A DNA stretch of 64,000 nt from Paulownia fortunei. Its lineage: Eukaryota; Streptophyta; Magnoliopsida; Lamiales; Paulowniaceae. Shown here in pieces: positions 13,256 through 26,394 of the stretch (position 1 is its first letter; the number at the start of each line of letters is the position of its first letter). The stretch lies in contig CM033108.1 in NCBI GenBank assembly GCA_019321725.1, positions 6,032,060 to 6,096,059 on the forward strand. Direction: 5' to 3'. The notes under the pieces are model-generated. The model searched no databases, was not told where the DNA came from, and worked only from the letters and a program-made list of their open reading frames with translations. The position numbers and the translations under genes were made by a program.

Positions 13256-15350
13256 CAAAATCAAATGTAGCTAGAGATTTTTTTTGTTCGTGGAGAAGAA
13301 TTTAAGTGGGTGTTAATTTTGTGATGGAGTATACTTGAGTTACATTGCTTCCAAGGCATATGTTGTCCTTTTAACAAACTTAGCTCTTGGGACATCAGGT
13401 TCTTTCAAAAATGAGTAGGAGAATCTTATTGGAGAAAATGATCTATTATTACACAAATTCATGGGCAATTTCATGTTGACCATTTGAATAGTATCTAATT
13501 GGGATTGTGAGCCGTTAAACATGTAACACGTACATAATGATCTATTTAAGTAAAATACTGAAGTCATCGTTTATAATCCGACGCCTTTCAAGTGGAAGTA
13601 TTCCCAAAGTTGAATGGTACAAAAGTTTAGCCCCAAGGCACTTTCTTTTTGGTTCATGAGGCCAATTTATCACATTCGCAATTAGGGTCGAAAATCCCCA
13701 TTAATTTTGTCTTAAGGTTTGTGGATTGGAGCTCCAACTAAAATTCCTCAGTTCAAGCTCCATAGTTAGGTTCAGAAATTATTGTGGAGGCGGTTCTTGT
13801 TAATAAAAAGAAAAATATAACCTCAGCTTGGCTGAGCTACTGCCTGGTCATTAGCGGGCTCTTGCATTCCAATTGGCTGGGCGAGATACTTCGAGTTAGG
13901 TGGGAAAGGGGTAGGTCAGCCCAGAATTTTCTTAAACTTGTCAATAAACCCAAACAAAAGGCCCGTCATAATGATAATATGACTTGGGCTGATGTTTTTG
14001 CAATAAAATATGTAGAGCTTTTATATGTATGGAGATCATTTAAGCACTATACGGATAAAAGTAGATAATTAAATCGATTTTGCTTTTAATCATCAATTCA
14101 ATCGGTTGGTCCAACCGTTTTAATGAAAATTAATTATACTTTTTAATATATTATGTAAAATGATAATATAATATACTAATTATTATGCAATACATTTAAA
14201 AAGTTAAAAAAAAATAACCAACTAAAAAAATATTTAACAAAATATAAAATTCAAATAACCATATATATATAACAAAATATTAAATTTAAACTTTTTAAAA
14301 AATTAAAAAAATCAATTTAATTAGTTTTGATCGGCTGAATCGAAAATCTAAATATTTAAGGCTAAGTGGACCAAATCGATTATTGATTTTTATTTGAATC
14401 GACCAATCCAATCCGATTTAAAAATAATGGGTAGAAGATTGACACATATGAGTGGTACATCAGAAGTAGGCTAATAATGAACAAAGTTAAATCGAACAAA
14501 TATTTGCTATAAAATGGCCGTCATCCAATTCATTTTGTTCCTACCTCTTTACAAGAAAAATATTAGAATTGAGACAGTAAAATTGAAGCTGCAAAACTCT
14601 AAGTTTAAAGATTTTGAGTTTGGCCCCGTTTATGCATTGGTATGATAGTAATTACTTCATTTAATATGTATGTTGTGATTTAAAGCAATTGATTGTATTT
14701 AATTAATTTTTAATATTTTATAATGAATGATGAATGTGATCGTTTTTTCTAAAACAAGAAAAATTAAGAACACAATTTTCATTTTTTTTTCTTATATAAA
14801 AGCAACATTTAATTTTTTAACTTGTGGGAAGGCGATTAGGTGGGTCTGTTGGGTAACGGGTCAACACGGGGTCATAAATTTTTAAGTTTGAATGGTCATA
14901 TCTTAAATTGGTCCTTTTTTTTTTTTTTTTTTTGGAAAAAACTTGACTATTTGATAAATAAATTAACATAGTACAACCTATTGGTATGGTTTTTTTTTTA
15001 TATATATATATATAAGAAAAAAATTAGGTTAGATAAAAAATTCGACGTGACTACTCCAACTAAGGAAATTCAATTATTAGAAAATATTTCATTTGTCATA
15101 ATTCGATCGAATTGAGTGCATTAAATGACCATTTTAATCACCTCAATCCACCAACATAATTTTGGATTGACACAACTAGCATGGCTCTTGGCCATACTTC
15201 TCAATTATAGAGAAATTTATAAAAAATAATTATGGTGAAGGATTAAAATATAATAAAGGGCACAAGATTGGGTTGTCTGAAATATCTGAGAGCCAACTAA
15301 TCTTCCCTAGCATCACCATAATGATGTGTGACAAAATCTCTCCTCATATA
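13256..15350. other. Intergenic DNA with low-complexity and repeat-like segments
   Basis: No gene is recognised. The part at 13750-14060 is GC-richer and open in one plus frame (13784-14068) but resembles no known protein. Around 14079-14420, recurring AAATCGATT and ATCGGxTG words on both halves suggest an old dispersed repeat. A 20-base T-run lies near 14913-14935 and an AT microsatellite near 14998-15014. Confidence 0.45.
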
Positions 15351-15975
15351 TGTATTTTTTGGTATCAAGATCTTACTCATGATTCTATAGATGGGAAAAC
15401 TATATAACAAATTCAAGAATTAATTTAATATTCATTGAACAATATCGTTTAATAATGAAAAGATGTATTAATTTGACATTAATACATCTATTGAAAAATA
15501 AATAAAAAAATCTGCGTCCATCTTCCTAAAATTTTGGTTTTTAGCATCTCTCTCTCTCAATATTACAAATACATCTCATTTAGCACTATCTAGTTGAAAA
15601 TTACAATAAATTTTATTAAAGAACCAAATAATCCCATCACATGCTTATGAAGAAAAGGCACAACTTTTACAATATAAGTTTTTTCAATTAAAAAAATAAT
15701 AGAGTGGGACTAAGTTTAAAACTATAAGGTCTCTTTAATTATTTAAAGAATATGAAGTAATATTAATGTTTATATGTTAAGAATGATCATATTTTTTTAA
15801 TAATTAATGTTCAATGGGACAAATCTGTGTTTTTGCTTTAAACATATAAATGTTAATTTATATTTTTTTTGTCAATGGAATAAATTTTAATTTTAATCTT
15901 TTTGTTTTTAAAGTATTATACATTATTTAAAAGAGCTAAAATTTGTTTTTTAGGAGTTATGTCCTTTTACAAGCT
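15351..15975 (+). repeat. Large direct repeat, copy 1
   Basis: Copy 1 of a diverged direct duplication with 16694-17490. Shared landmarks in the same order include GATTCTATAGATGGGAAAA, ATTGAACA(A/C)ATCGTTTA, ACCAAATAAT, CACATGCTTATGAAGAAAA, GAGTGGGACTAAGT, ATTATTTAAAGAATAT and TTTGTCAATG(G/A)AATAAATT. The copies lie about 1.35 kb apart with roughly 700 bp between them. This could be long terminal repeats of a short internally deleted element or a plain segmental duplication; no terminal TG..CA or target duplication was seen. Confidence 0.75.
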
Positions 15976-16693
15976 CAACAATTTTTTTTTGAAAAGAGGT
16001 CACAAAATTGATGAGTTAGGACGATCTTTCAGAATAGCTGCAATAATTGAAAAATAAATAAATCAAGAGTTGTTAAGATTTGAGAACAAATTTCAATTAT
16101 TGAAAATGTGTCCATAATTATTTGGAAACTATGAATGGGTTTGTACATAACTTGTTTACTAGTAACAATTAAATAAAGCACATTACATTTCTTGCAGAGT
16201 GTTATACTTTCAGGAACATTTTTTATTTTTTATTTTTTATTTTTTTGTCACATAGAACTATAATATTCTTCACAATATTCTTTTTCTTATTTAAATAAAA
16301 GGATGAAAAAAAATAACATGCCGGACCACGAAATGTTGCGCATAACTTGGTGGATCTAATATAATTGAAAAAAATTATGCACATGATTCAGTAATTCAAT
16401 AGCAATTATATCGAATGATTACTTTATTTATAAGTTTAATTATTATTAAAAAGGAGAAGCATTTATTTAATGACCTTCTAATATTTCTTAAGATTAAACT
16501 ATTAAAGAAAATAATCATTTTAATAACTAATTGACCTAATTTTAATACTATATAAATAAACATCTTACTTAAATTATTGCAGAATAAAATCATTTTATTT
16601 TACATCGCTAAAATATTAAATATTTTTATCTTCTTGCAGTTCTATTTTTTCGATAATACCACTTACCAACCACTACTTTTACATAATACAATT

Positions 16694-17490
16694 GTATTTT
16701 TAGGTATCAAATTAGACTAATGATTCTATAGATGGGAAAATTATATAAAAAAAATTTCAAGAATATACTTAATATGGATTGAACACATCGTTTATAATGA
16801 AAAATGTATGGAAAATGCCTCGTTTTATATGCTTTCTTTGAATTAATATTTGATTTGGATTTCTTTTCTTCTCTACCCAATTTAAATGGTTATCATCTCT
16901 TTCTCTTGTCTAATGTTGCCATTGGCATTCAAATCAGAAATTTGAGCAAATCTTTGGGACTATTAAATTAGTTGTTTTGTATTAACTTGGACCATAAATT
17001 TTTAGATATATTAATTTTTTATTGTGTAATAAACACGACATGTCCCGCTAACTCACATATTAGAAAAAAAGGAATATTTGCATCAACCTTTTTAATATTC
17101 ACTTCTCTAAATATTTAATTTTTTTGATAAATACATCCCTTTTGACATTATTTAGTTTAAGACTACAATAAAATCCTATTAAAAGACCAAATAATCTGAC
17201 CACATGCTTATGAAGAAAAATGGAGTGGGACTAAGTCTTCAACTTTAAGGTCTTCAATTATTTAAAGAATATTAAATTTTATTAATGTTTAAGCATAATC
17301 ATATTTTTTATAATTATATGTTAAATGGGACAAAGTTGTGCATTTGCATTAAACAAAAAAAAAATGTTAATCTACATTTCTTTGTCAATGAAATAAATTA
17401 ACTTTCATCTTTCACTTGTTTTTAAAGAATTAAACATCATATTAAATAGCTATTTTTTTTTTTTTTAAGAGATGTCTTTTTTTATATATA
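16694..17490 (+). repeat. Large direct repeat, copy 2
   Basis: Copy 2 of the duplication described at 15351-15975. It is longer than copy 1 by roughly 150 bp of extra sequence around 16805-17050. The shared words are in the same order and orientation, with many substitutions and small indels, so the duplication is old. Confidence 0.75.
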
Positions 17491-17973
17491 GGTAGGGAAG
17501 TGAACATTTTGGTCTTTTAATTAAATTTTGTTAGAATTGTTGACCAAATAGTATGAGAGGGAGGGAAGTGCATACAAATATTTTTTTTTAATAAGTGAGT
17601 TTGGGCGAAAATGTCATGTTAGAAAACTATAAAAAGTAAAAATGCCAATTTGATACACTTAAAAGTTTGAGATAGAAAATAACTAATTTAAAAGTTAAAA
17701 AAAATAATCCCTTTTACCCCAAACTTTGGGCACATATTGAGACAGACGTTCATGTAGGTGAGTTTGGCACTTAAATGAATAACTTATGTAGAATCTTTAA
17801 TATTTGAATATCCATTTTGTTACAGTGTTGGTTGAAATTGTTTACCTTTTTTCAATATTTTTAATTTTATCAAACTTTAAAGTCGTAGTGGATGTTCTGT
17901 TCTTTAATGTTATTAAATTACTTTTTTAAAGATGTCAATCAAATTATTTGATATTATATTAAAAAAAATGTAA

Positions 17974-18360
17974 GACCTTGTTAAGTGTTATTTTAGGGTA
18001 ATATTTTCCAAAAATATGTTTGGGATTAGCCTTTTTGAAAAATATATTTTAATTTCCTAAAATACTTATTAATCATTACTTTTATTAAATAATTATACAT
18101 CCTACTATACCCCTACTAACTATAACAAAATAACATTTGAGAAGATATGCACAGTTAAAATTATCTTCATTAATTACAACAAATGATATTGATAAAATTA
18201 TTACATTTAAAAATATCTCACAAAATACATCATATTATTTTTTTCGCAACAAAATATTCAAACATATTTTATTGTTCCCACGTTTCTCAATCTCATTGTT
18301 CAAAATGCATTTCCTAAAATATTTTTTCTAAAAGACAAAAAATAACACTAAACAAAGCCT
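17974..18360. mobile_element. MITE-like element with ~20-bp terminal inverted repeats
   Basis: The left end (GACCTTGTTAAGTGTTATTTT from about 17974) and the reverse complement of the right end (GGCTTTGTTTAGTGTTATTTT, ending near 18360) are imperfect inverted repeats, matching at most positions. The interior is AT-rich with no transposase. The GGCTTTGTTTAG-type terminus and size of about 390 bp fit a non-autonomous DNA transposon, probably hAT-like, but no clean 8-bp target duplication is visible. Confidence 0.6.
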
Positions 18361-19790
18361 AAATTTCTTGTTAATACCACTTGAGCATTCAATTTTGAAT
18401 CCAAGAATTCTATGTGCTTTACCATTCACCTTTTTGAAGTCATTGTCCAAAATATTCTTGTTCAAAAAATTATGTATTTCTTTCTTGTTTGGACTTGTTT
18501 GTAGTGAAATTATTCTTGCATTTATCAAGTTTTTAAGTAAATTATTTTATGACATTAATTCATGACCGTGAATAGTTGGTGCTCTTGTGAGTCTAAGCCT
18601 AGTTAGAAAAAGATAATTATGAAAATGGGCAAGTTGATATTAACAATATTTTTCCTGTGCCAAAAAAATTATCAAACGGAAATTCTTTATTGCACTAGCT
18701 TCCATTTATAATATCTAAATTAAAAAATATATTTTGAAAATATGTTGCTTTGTAAAACATGCCACCCTAGTTTTACTTGTAATAAAGTTTATACTACTAG
18801 AAAAATGATGTTCTAGAAACTAGTCCATCACACTTTTTGGATAATTAATCTAAAATAAATATCCAATATTCTAAGCTCAATGAATTTCAATTAAATAGCA
18901 AAACATTAAAATTCAAACACTGTGTATATTATTATCTAAATTCTCAGTTTCTTTAAGCTTAATTGATTCATTGCTAAATCAAAAAAGTGTCTTCTAAAAA
19001 TAACTTATAATGTGAGAGGAACAATCCAAATATCTACTCCTATAGATATATTTAATTATTGTTTTTTTTTTTTCCTTGTAAGAAAAATGAGTAACCCCAT
19101 CATTTATTATTTCAAGATTTCAAAAATTATTTACGTACAATCAATAACTCTAACTAAAGAATACATTTAAAATGCAAAAATTTACTATCAACATCAAGTT
19201 CGTAAAAAAGAATAAAAATTTTGTCGTCAATTATGTCCCGTTGCCTCTTTCTTTGGCTAAAATAGCTCTCAATATTTTTTTCCATCTCTCCAATGTATCA
19301 GATTCGAATTTTTTGTTCTTCCAATCAATCTTGGAATCTTCCCTTAAGCGGGAACTCAATCAAAGAAAATGAGTGGGATTTTTTTAAACTCAATTTTAGA
19401 CTAATCTTAAATACAAACAACTATAAATTTTGGAACTCTGGATTTCAAATTTATCACTTAAATAAAATTAAAATTTAAAAATTAAATATTGACCTCAAAC
19501 TTATACCATTTCACAATAATGACAAAACTCGAGTCCAAATATCTGTGGCAATGTTATTGGCTAGAAAATATGGTGCTCTATTTATTCGTGTGACAAACTA
19601 ATATTCGAAGGTGCTCGAATTCTGTCGATAGTCTTCTTACCTAATAAAGACTGTTTAACGTCAAAAGATCCAATCCAGTCAACAACAAAATCTTAAAAAT
19701 CGTGTCGGGTCACTCTCTACTGTACACTACTCTTATCAACAATGCAATTCCATCATCCAATTGTTGTGGAGAACAGTAGCACAAAAACAA
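18361..19790. other. Intergenic DNA, nothing recognised
   Basis: AT-rich, with a run of T at about 19063-19074. Open frames are short and low in complexity. No domain, RNA gene or repeat boundary was recognised. Confidence 0.5.
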
Positions 19791-19839
19791 AAGCAGTGGG
19801 AATTTCACGACTTTGTGTAGAATTTCACCGCACCCAATA

Positions 19840-20035
19840 TTCAACTACTAAAGGGGTGGGTGCGTCGTTTTCCAGTGCGCCGCCCCACATGTGATTGTTG
19901 AGTTAGATTACATAGGCGACGTGTCGTATCCTAACTCGATTGTACTTTTTCGGATATGGGTCTCACCAGTGCACCACCAATTATTATCCCTTTTCCACCG
20001 TCCACCGACTATTCACCCGCACCATGCGTTATAAG
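19840..20035. other. GC-richer island containing an ACGTGTC element
   Basis: A local rise in GC inside very AT-rich DNA. It contains GGGTGGGTGCG, CGCCGCCCC and GGCGACGTGTCG. ACGTGTC is the core of an abscisic-acid-response-like element (ABRE). It could be a promoter fragment or repeat debris; no gene start is recognisable within 1 kb on either strand. Confidence 0.3.
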
Positions 20036-22190
20036 TAATTGGTAACATTCATACTTTAGTGATTAAATTTTATTAAATATTTTATTTTATAAAAAATAAT
20101 GCATTGAGTATAGTATCTAAAAAAATCTTAATAAATACTTTGTTCGAAAGTAATTTCACTTGAAATGATGATATAATTTTTACCGACTATTAATTATAAT
20201 TTGTGAGATTATAAAAGAACCTAAAAATTTAATGAATTGTTTTTTTTTTTATTTTTTTTAAGAATTTACATATTTTATCCAAAAGGCTACCTATATTATA
20301 AGTTATGACAACATTTCAAGTGAGTATGTTAAATATATAAAATATTGGGTAACAAAGCAAAACATAACTCCCACAAATTATCTAAATTAAATCTAACCAA
20401 AGTTGAACTTCAAGATAAGAACTTATTAAGCACTTCACTCCTATTTGCAAACATGGTACAACTTCTTAAATTTGTTCCATATTTTGGTATTCACAAGTTG
20501 CACTATCTCTTCCAACTCATAAACAACTCCCCATTCTTGTACATTGCTATTCCCCTCCATTATTAGTATAAGAAAGAAATAGTAAAATGTGATGTAAAAT
20601 AGGTGGAGAAGAGAGACCAATGCATTGAAAAGGATGTAGCAGATTCAGCCACTCTAACTCACTGAGTCCAAATGGGAGTTAAGAGTACCAAAAACAATAT
20701 TGATGGAGCAGATTTCAAAATTTGATAACATCATTCAAAACCCTACCCAGGTATTTAACGAAGATCTGTGTTGATTTTAATCTACTTACATAATATTAAA
20801 AAAGTTAAAGTTTGTGGTTAGTTTAATCGCATCAAATTAATTACAAAAAATATTATAAATATATTCGTCATATGATTTATCATTAATCCAAAATGTTAAC
20901 GACTTCCTAGTCATATTGAAATCTTTTCAAGACAATGCATATCACCGTTTGTAGGCTTAATTAATTAAAAGACAATATATGTTTCTCCTTTTGGAAATTA
21001 ATTAGAGTAAATTGGTGTAATTTAATCAGTGTGACGAGATTGAGGTTGTCAGGCAGTTACCGACCACCATATCTATATGACCTGTGATGAAGAGAGGTGT
21101 TGGGCCCACAAGAATATGGGCCAATGAAATAATAATTTATAGTCTTCTCCGTCGAAACTAATCATATATCTACTTTATGGTGAATGTGGGCCTTAAATTA
21201 TATGTATACGGTCCATTACCTTTTTAAATTTGGCTTCTTCTTTTCACAAATTCCAACTTTTCCTTAAAAATTTCAGGTGGTCATTGATTGGACCCAAACA
21301 TGAATTTTGTAACTTCTTGAACAACATTATATTCATTTTTTTTTAAATTTATTATTCTTATTTTTAAGTTTAATATATTTTAAAATAATATTTTTTATTT
21401 AAAATAAGGTTTTTTTCCCTCAAAATATCCAATGAGACACGTTTAAGTCAGAATCCAACAGAGAAAGATAATTTAAAAGCAAAGGACTTAGATATGTAGA
21501 AATGCAAATCCTTAAAAAAAAAATGATAGAATGTGGTATTTATAACTATTAGATGGTGTGTCGATCATATGAGTCTTACATGCCACTGAAATGAATTATC
21601 TTGATAAGTCTATTTGAGTTATCTTATTGACCATGTCTCATCAGATATTTGAAAAAAAATTATTTTTCAAAAGAATCCTCCACAATTGATTTTTATCCAT
21701 TACTTTTTAAAGATAATAGTGTAAAATATATCTAAAAATCTTCTTATTTTTAACTTTTATATAAATTAGTGTCCAATCAAAAGAATTATAATATTAGGAC
21801 GAAGGGTGTATATAAATGAGAGAAAAATAATAAAAAAGAACATTTGAGAAACAAATAAAGTGTCAAATGGTTGAAATAAATAAGAATGACTTGTATTGCA
21901 GCTTAAATCTATTGATAAATTGTTTGATTGTGCTGTCCAGTGTGAACACGAACAAATTAATGAAATATGACTTCAAAAATGAAATTAGAAATGAAGTGCA
22001 AATTTCTAGGCAACTAATTGAAAAATATTTGTGCATTTATGACAGCGTTTGATTCATATTGAGCCAGATATGATTCAAATGGAGCGATATATGATCTAAA
22101 TCTTTCGGAAATATAGAACAATATCCCATCTTAACATGGAACATGCAAAATATTAACAAATAATTTTATTGGAAAATTATGGGACTATTA
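20036..22190. other. AT-rich intergenic DNA, nothing recognised
   Basis: Short open frames only (20345-20566, 21867-22052), of composition typical of chance frames in AT-rich DNA. No repeats with clear ends were seen. Confidence 0.5.
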
Positions 22191-22193
22191 TAA

Positions 22194-22517
22194 GAGGTAT
22201 TTGGATAATTTATAAGTTTTTTATAATATCTTATAAAATGTTTTTTAAAGTGTTTGTTAAATTTTTAAAAGATGAGCTTATAAGTTATCAAAATAAGATA
22301 TTATGACAGCACAAAATAAGTTCTTTTAAAAAATCAAATAGGTCTTAATTTATTTTAAAATTTTAATAAACTTTTTTTTAGTATTAATTGTAAAATTATT
22401 ATTAATAATATTTTATAATCTCCATAATTCTATTTTATCTAAATTATAAACTTCAAAAATATTTTATAATTATAAAAACTTATAATTTTTTTTAAACAAA
22501 TTTAACCAAATGCCCTC
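22194..22517. mobile_element. Tourist-like MITE (PIF/Harbinger type) with TAA target duplication
   Basis: A 324-bp AT-rich segment with terminal inverted repeats: left GAGGTATTTGGATAA, right (reverse complement) GAGGGCATTTGGTTAA. It is flanked on both sides by TAA (22191-22193 and 22518-22520). Three-base TAA/TTA target duplications with GAGGxxTTTGG-type ends are characteristic of Tourist MITEs mobilised by PIF/Harbinger transposases. There is no coding capacity inside. Confidence 0.8.
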
Positions 22518-22520
22518 TAA

Positions 22521-25350
22521 TTGTTATTTGACTCATAAAGAACCTATATTTTGATATGCAAATAACATTAACTCACGAGATGGTTATCAATTTATTTTTA
22601 AAGTGAAATGAAATAAATGAAGGATTATGACCATTTGGCCCCATCTCCCCTGGATAATCCTAAATTTTAATTTCTTTTTATAATAAAAATTCATGTTTTT
22701 TTAATAGTCGACATTCAACAAGACAAGACAACCACCATAATTTTGGAAACTGGGGGATGTAATAAATGTTTTAAACAAGTGTAGATATTTTCGGGTGCAA
22801 CACGGGCAAGGCCCACCACAACGAGTGGGATTGCAGCCGCGTGTACCTCCTGCTCTCTAACACATTTTACTTTTTTCTAAAGAAAGCAACCCATCTTTGT
22901 CATATCATATTCTTACATATAATTTCAATAATCATAATTTCTACAACTAGACGACAAGACTTGTTGTTTCAACAGTAATTCACGAGTTTTTCGAGCAGCC
23001 TCATCAAAATTTTATGGAAGAGAGATTGGATATGGATATCTTCTGTTATTTTGTACTCACCGGATATATAAATTTAATTAAAAAAATAATCGATAAAAAA
23101 TGAAAAAAATTAATTATTTTTATACATGAGAAAAAATTATTCAATGTAATAAAAGATGCAATTCAATATTGTAATAGAAAACACTGATAGTTAAAATTTG
23201 TATTATATTTATATAATAATATATATATATATGAATAATTATAAAATATATTTATTTTTTATACAAGTTAATAATAATATTTGTGTTTTTAAGGTGAAAC
23301 GTTTAATACTTATATTATATTTATTTTATTTAATACTTGATAAATATTACTTTATTTCAACAAATATTTATAAAATTAAGTTAAATAAAAAATTATATAA
23401 AAAATATTTATAAGCATTAATTTAATATCATATAAATAAAAATTAAAAAAACTTAAAAAATACTAATTATTGTTAAATAATTATTTCTAAATTATATCAT
23501 AATTATGAATTAAACAAATATATATATAAAATAATTTTTTACATAATTTAAAAATAAGTACAAATACTTTATATATAAAAATAATATCAAAATAAGTCGT
23601 ATTTTTTATCTCGAATAATTCTTTTACATTAATATTTTACCCCGTACTTCTACAAGTTCATATATTATCCGTTTCTGTATTTTTTGACTAATATTTTTAT
23701 TGTAAGTTTTATTAAAAACTCATAATATATTCATACATATAAAATATAAAATTATTTTTATTCCGTATTTAAGTTAGAATAAAAAATTCTATCCACCCTA
23801 AATATAAAAATACCTAATTCACTAGTACAACTACAAAATAATCTCGAATTATTTACCTTATTGTAGAAAATTATGAAATTAACTAATTGGACCACCACAT
23901 TTAGAGTCCGTTTGCCATTCTTGAATGTTGGAATTTTGACTTCATAATTGATCAGGAGCCTTTCATATTTTCTGCCTACCTACATAATAAATGGATAGTA
24001 CTTTTTGGTTGCATAATTTATGCATTGAAGTTAGATGTAAGTTCGTTATCTTAATTCTTTTAATTCTTTTACCTTATGTTCGAATCTTAAATTTTAGTTA
24101 AAAAATATATTAAAAATTGGGTTTTCTTACTTTAAATAATAGTCCTTTATACTTTAAACCAAATATTTTTTGACAAAATACTGAAAAATATTATTAAAAA
24201 TATTTTTCACATACTCAATATTATTTAAAAATATTAAAAATTGATACTTATTTTATTTAAAAAGAACGTGTCCCAAAAACTTATTTGTGAGAGTTGGCTG
24301 CTTAAGATTCCCTCTTCTTCATCACTTTAATAAGTGATTAATTTAATCTCATGAGTTTTATTGATCCAAAAAGACTGTCTCACAATCTATCACACTTGTA
24401 CTCCTCACCCCCTTTGGATTGTGTTTTAACTCAAATTAATCTTTGTTGCTATCATCATTATTTCAATTAATTTTTTACGCGTTGATCAAAGATTTCAGCT
24501 CCTCCTGTCAATCCACGCCACGTGTTCCAGCATAACCTGATCATCTCGATTATTTTTTAATCGAGTCTTTTCGATGGAGCAAATTATATAATTTATTTAC
24601 AAAACTTACCAATTATAGTGCCTCAATGATACCCAACAATAAATCCTTTTTTTAGTAACATATTATGATTAAGAAAGCCTCTTAGACTATGGCAGAGTCA
24701 ATTATTAAAAAAATAACGAGATAATATAAAGAAATTATCCCAATCAAACTTGTAAATAATGATGATAATGGAGTTATAAATAAATTAGTAATTATTTCTC
24801 ATGCATGATAATATTAACAATTTTCTAAGATATTCATATCTTTGATTTTATTTTAATACTAAAGTCTCCCAAAGGTAAGGGACTAAGGGGTGTCACATTA
24901 ACAACTTCCTTTCTCATCTTTTCATTAACTCTTTTTGTTGGACCAAAAAGAAATTAAAATGGTAATTTAGAACCTCTACTTTGGAAAAACCATATTCATT
25001 TCAAACATTTCCTTGAGTTTAAAAACATGTTTCATTTGTCATTAATGCAAAAAATATATATTTAGAATCTAATAGTTATTTGATTAACTTAAAAAGTAAT
25101 AAATAATTTAATTATAATTATTTTCTTATTAATCTAACTAATTAAGTATAAATTAGTCTAAAGAGATCGATTCAGAATGTGTTATTGTTGAATATGTGGC
25201 TCGAATTTAAAATCTTATTTTTATTTTCCCATAATGCCCTTGATAGTACTCAAAAAAAATGAGGAAGGGCATAATTGTCATTTTACATGCCAATATAGAG
25301 ATGCTACCGTTACAAGAAACAGTTGATCACCCCTCCAAGTATTTTTTACG
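22521..25350. other. Intergenic DNA upstream of the PP2C gene
   Basis: Very AT-rich, apart from a modestly GC-richer patch at 22790-22855. No coding domain was recognised. The last few hundred bases are presumably the PP2C promoter, but no clear TATA box could be chosen. Confidence 0.5.
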
Positions 25351-25379
25351 CGTACACTTCACATATGTCTCAGTATGCG

Positions 25380-26394
25380 TCTTTGTTTTCTTCTCCTCTC
25401 ATCACAATAAAATATCATCCAAACAAAGCACCAAACTATGGATTTTGATGCTTCCACAGCCTCACTCTCTCGATATCTCAGCTCAAACCGTCGGAATCCC
25501 GTCATTTTCCAGCGACTAACGTCATCTTTCCGGCCAGTTCTTGGTTTCCCGGCGTGGTGACACCCCACTTTTACCCAAATTTTTGGACTGAAATTCAAGG
25601 TGTTTCATTTGAATGTCCTCCTTCATCTTTTTGTGTTGTGGGTTTTGTATTTTGGATTAGAATTTTCTATTTTTCGTGCAAGTTAAAATTTTGTTTGGGT
25701 GGTTGCCTGTGAAGGTGCTGGAAAAGTGAAGAACAGCGGAGAAAACTTGTTCTATATGATGTCTCTTTCATTCACATGTTTTGTCTGTGTGACACTATTT
25801 ATGACAATTCTTGGATATTTTTTTTTTAAAAAAAATCAGATTGACCTTATATAATTTGATTATGTTTGGTTTCTGGGAATCTTGTTGTAAAGAGCAGAGA
25901 AAGGGTTGTAACTTTTTAATTCATTTTTGATTGTCTTGGCATAGTTGTTTGGGTTAAAAAATTAATTAAGAATATTCCAGGCTTGATGTTTGGATGTCTG
26001 TTAGTTTGATCGTCCTCTGACATTTTCTGAATCATGACGGTAACATACTTGTATTGTTGGAATTCCATGTAAGATTTCAAGATTCTCTACCTTTATGCAG
26101 AGTTAAGGAGTTTCTTTAATCCATTCTAGATTCATCTTTTTTTTTTTCTTTTTTGGTGTACTATGTCTTTAAAATTTTTGCACTCTTAGCTTTCTGAGTC
26201 AGATCACATCTTTTCTCAGCTTAGTTTTATACCATTCTGCATAAGCTTCATGTGATCATGTACCTGCACCAGCATATATAGATTGAAAATGAACCGTCAT
26301 TTGTGTGTATTATGTGATTTTGGGTATGATTTGAGTAGTTATGCTTAAAGACTTTTGTTTGTGTAATTTTATAAGCTAGTCGGGGTGGTGAGCA
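25380..26394 (+). promoter_or_regulatory. Probable 5' UTR of the PP2C gene with a leader intron
   Basis: From about 25380 the sequence becomes CT-rich and less AT-rich, as plant leaders often do. A plausible donor (CAAG/GTGTTT at 25599/25600) and acceptor (AAGCTAG ending at 26379) would remove a leader intron of about 0.8 kb and leave 15 nt before the ATG at 26395. Another donor (GAAG/GTGCTG near 25714) is possible. This is inferred from sequence texture and splice consensus only. Confidence 0.4.

Noticed and set aside
13340..13567. 75-codon minus-strand frame suggestive of a Copia polyprotein fragment
   Set aside because: No conserved Copia integrase, RT or RNase H motif could be identified with confidence, so similarity may be imagined. 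A profile search against Copia models would settle it.
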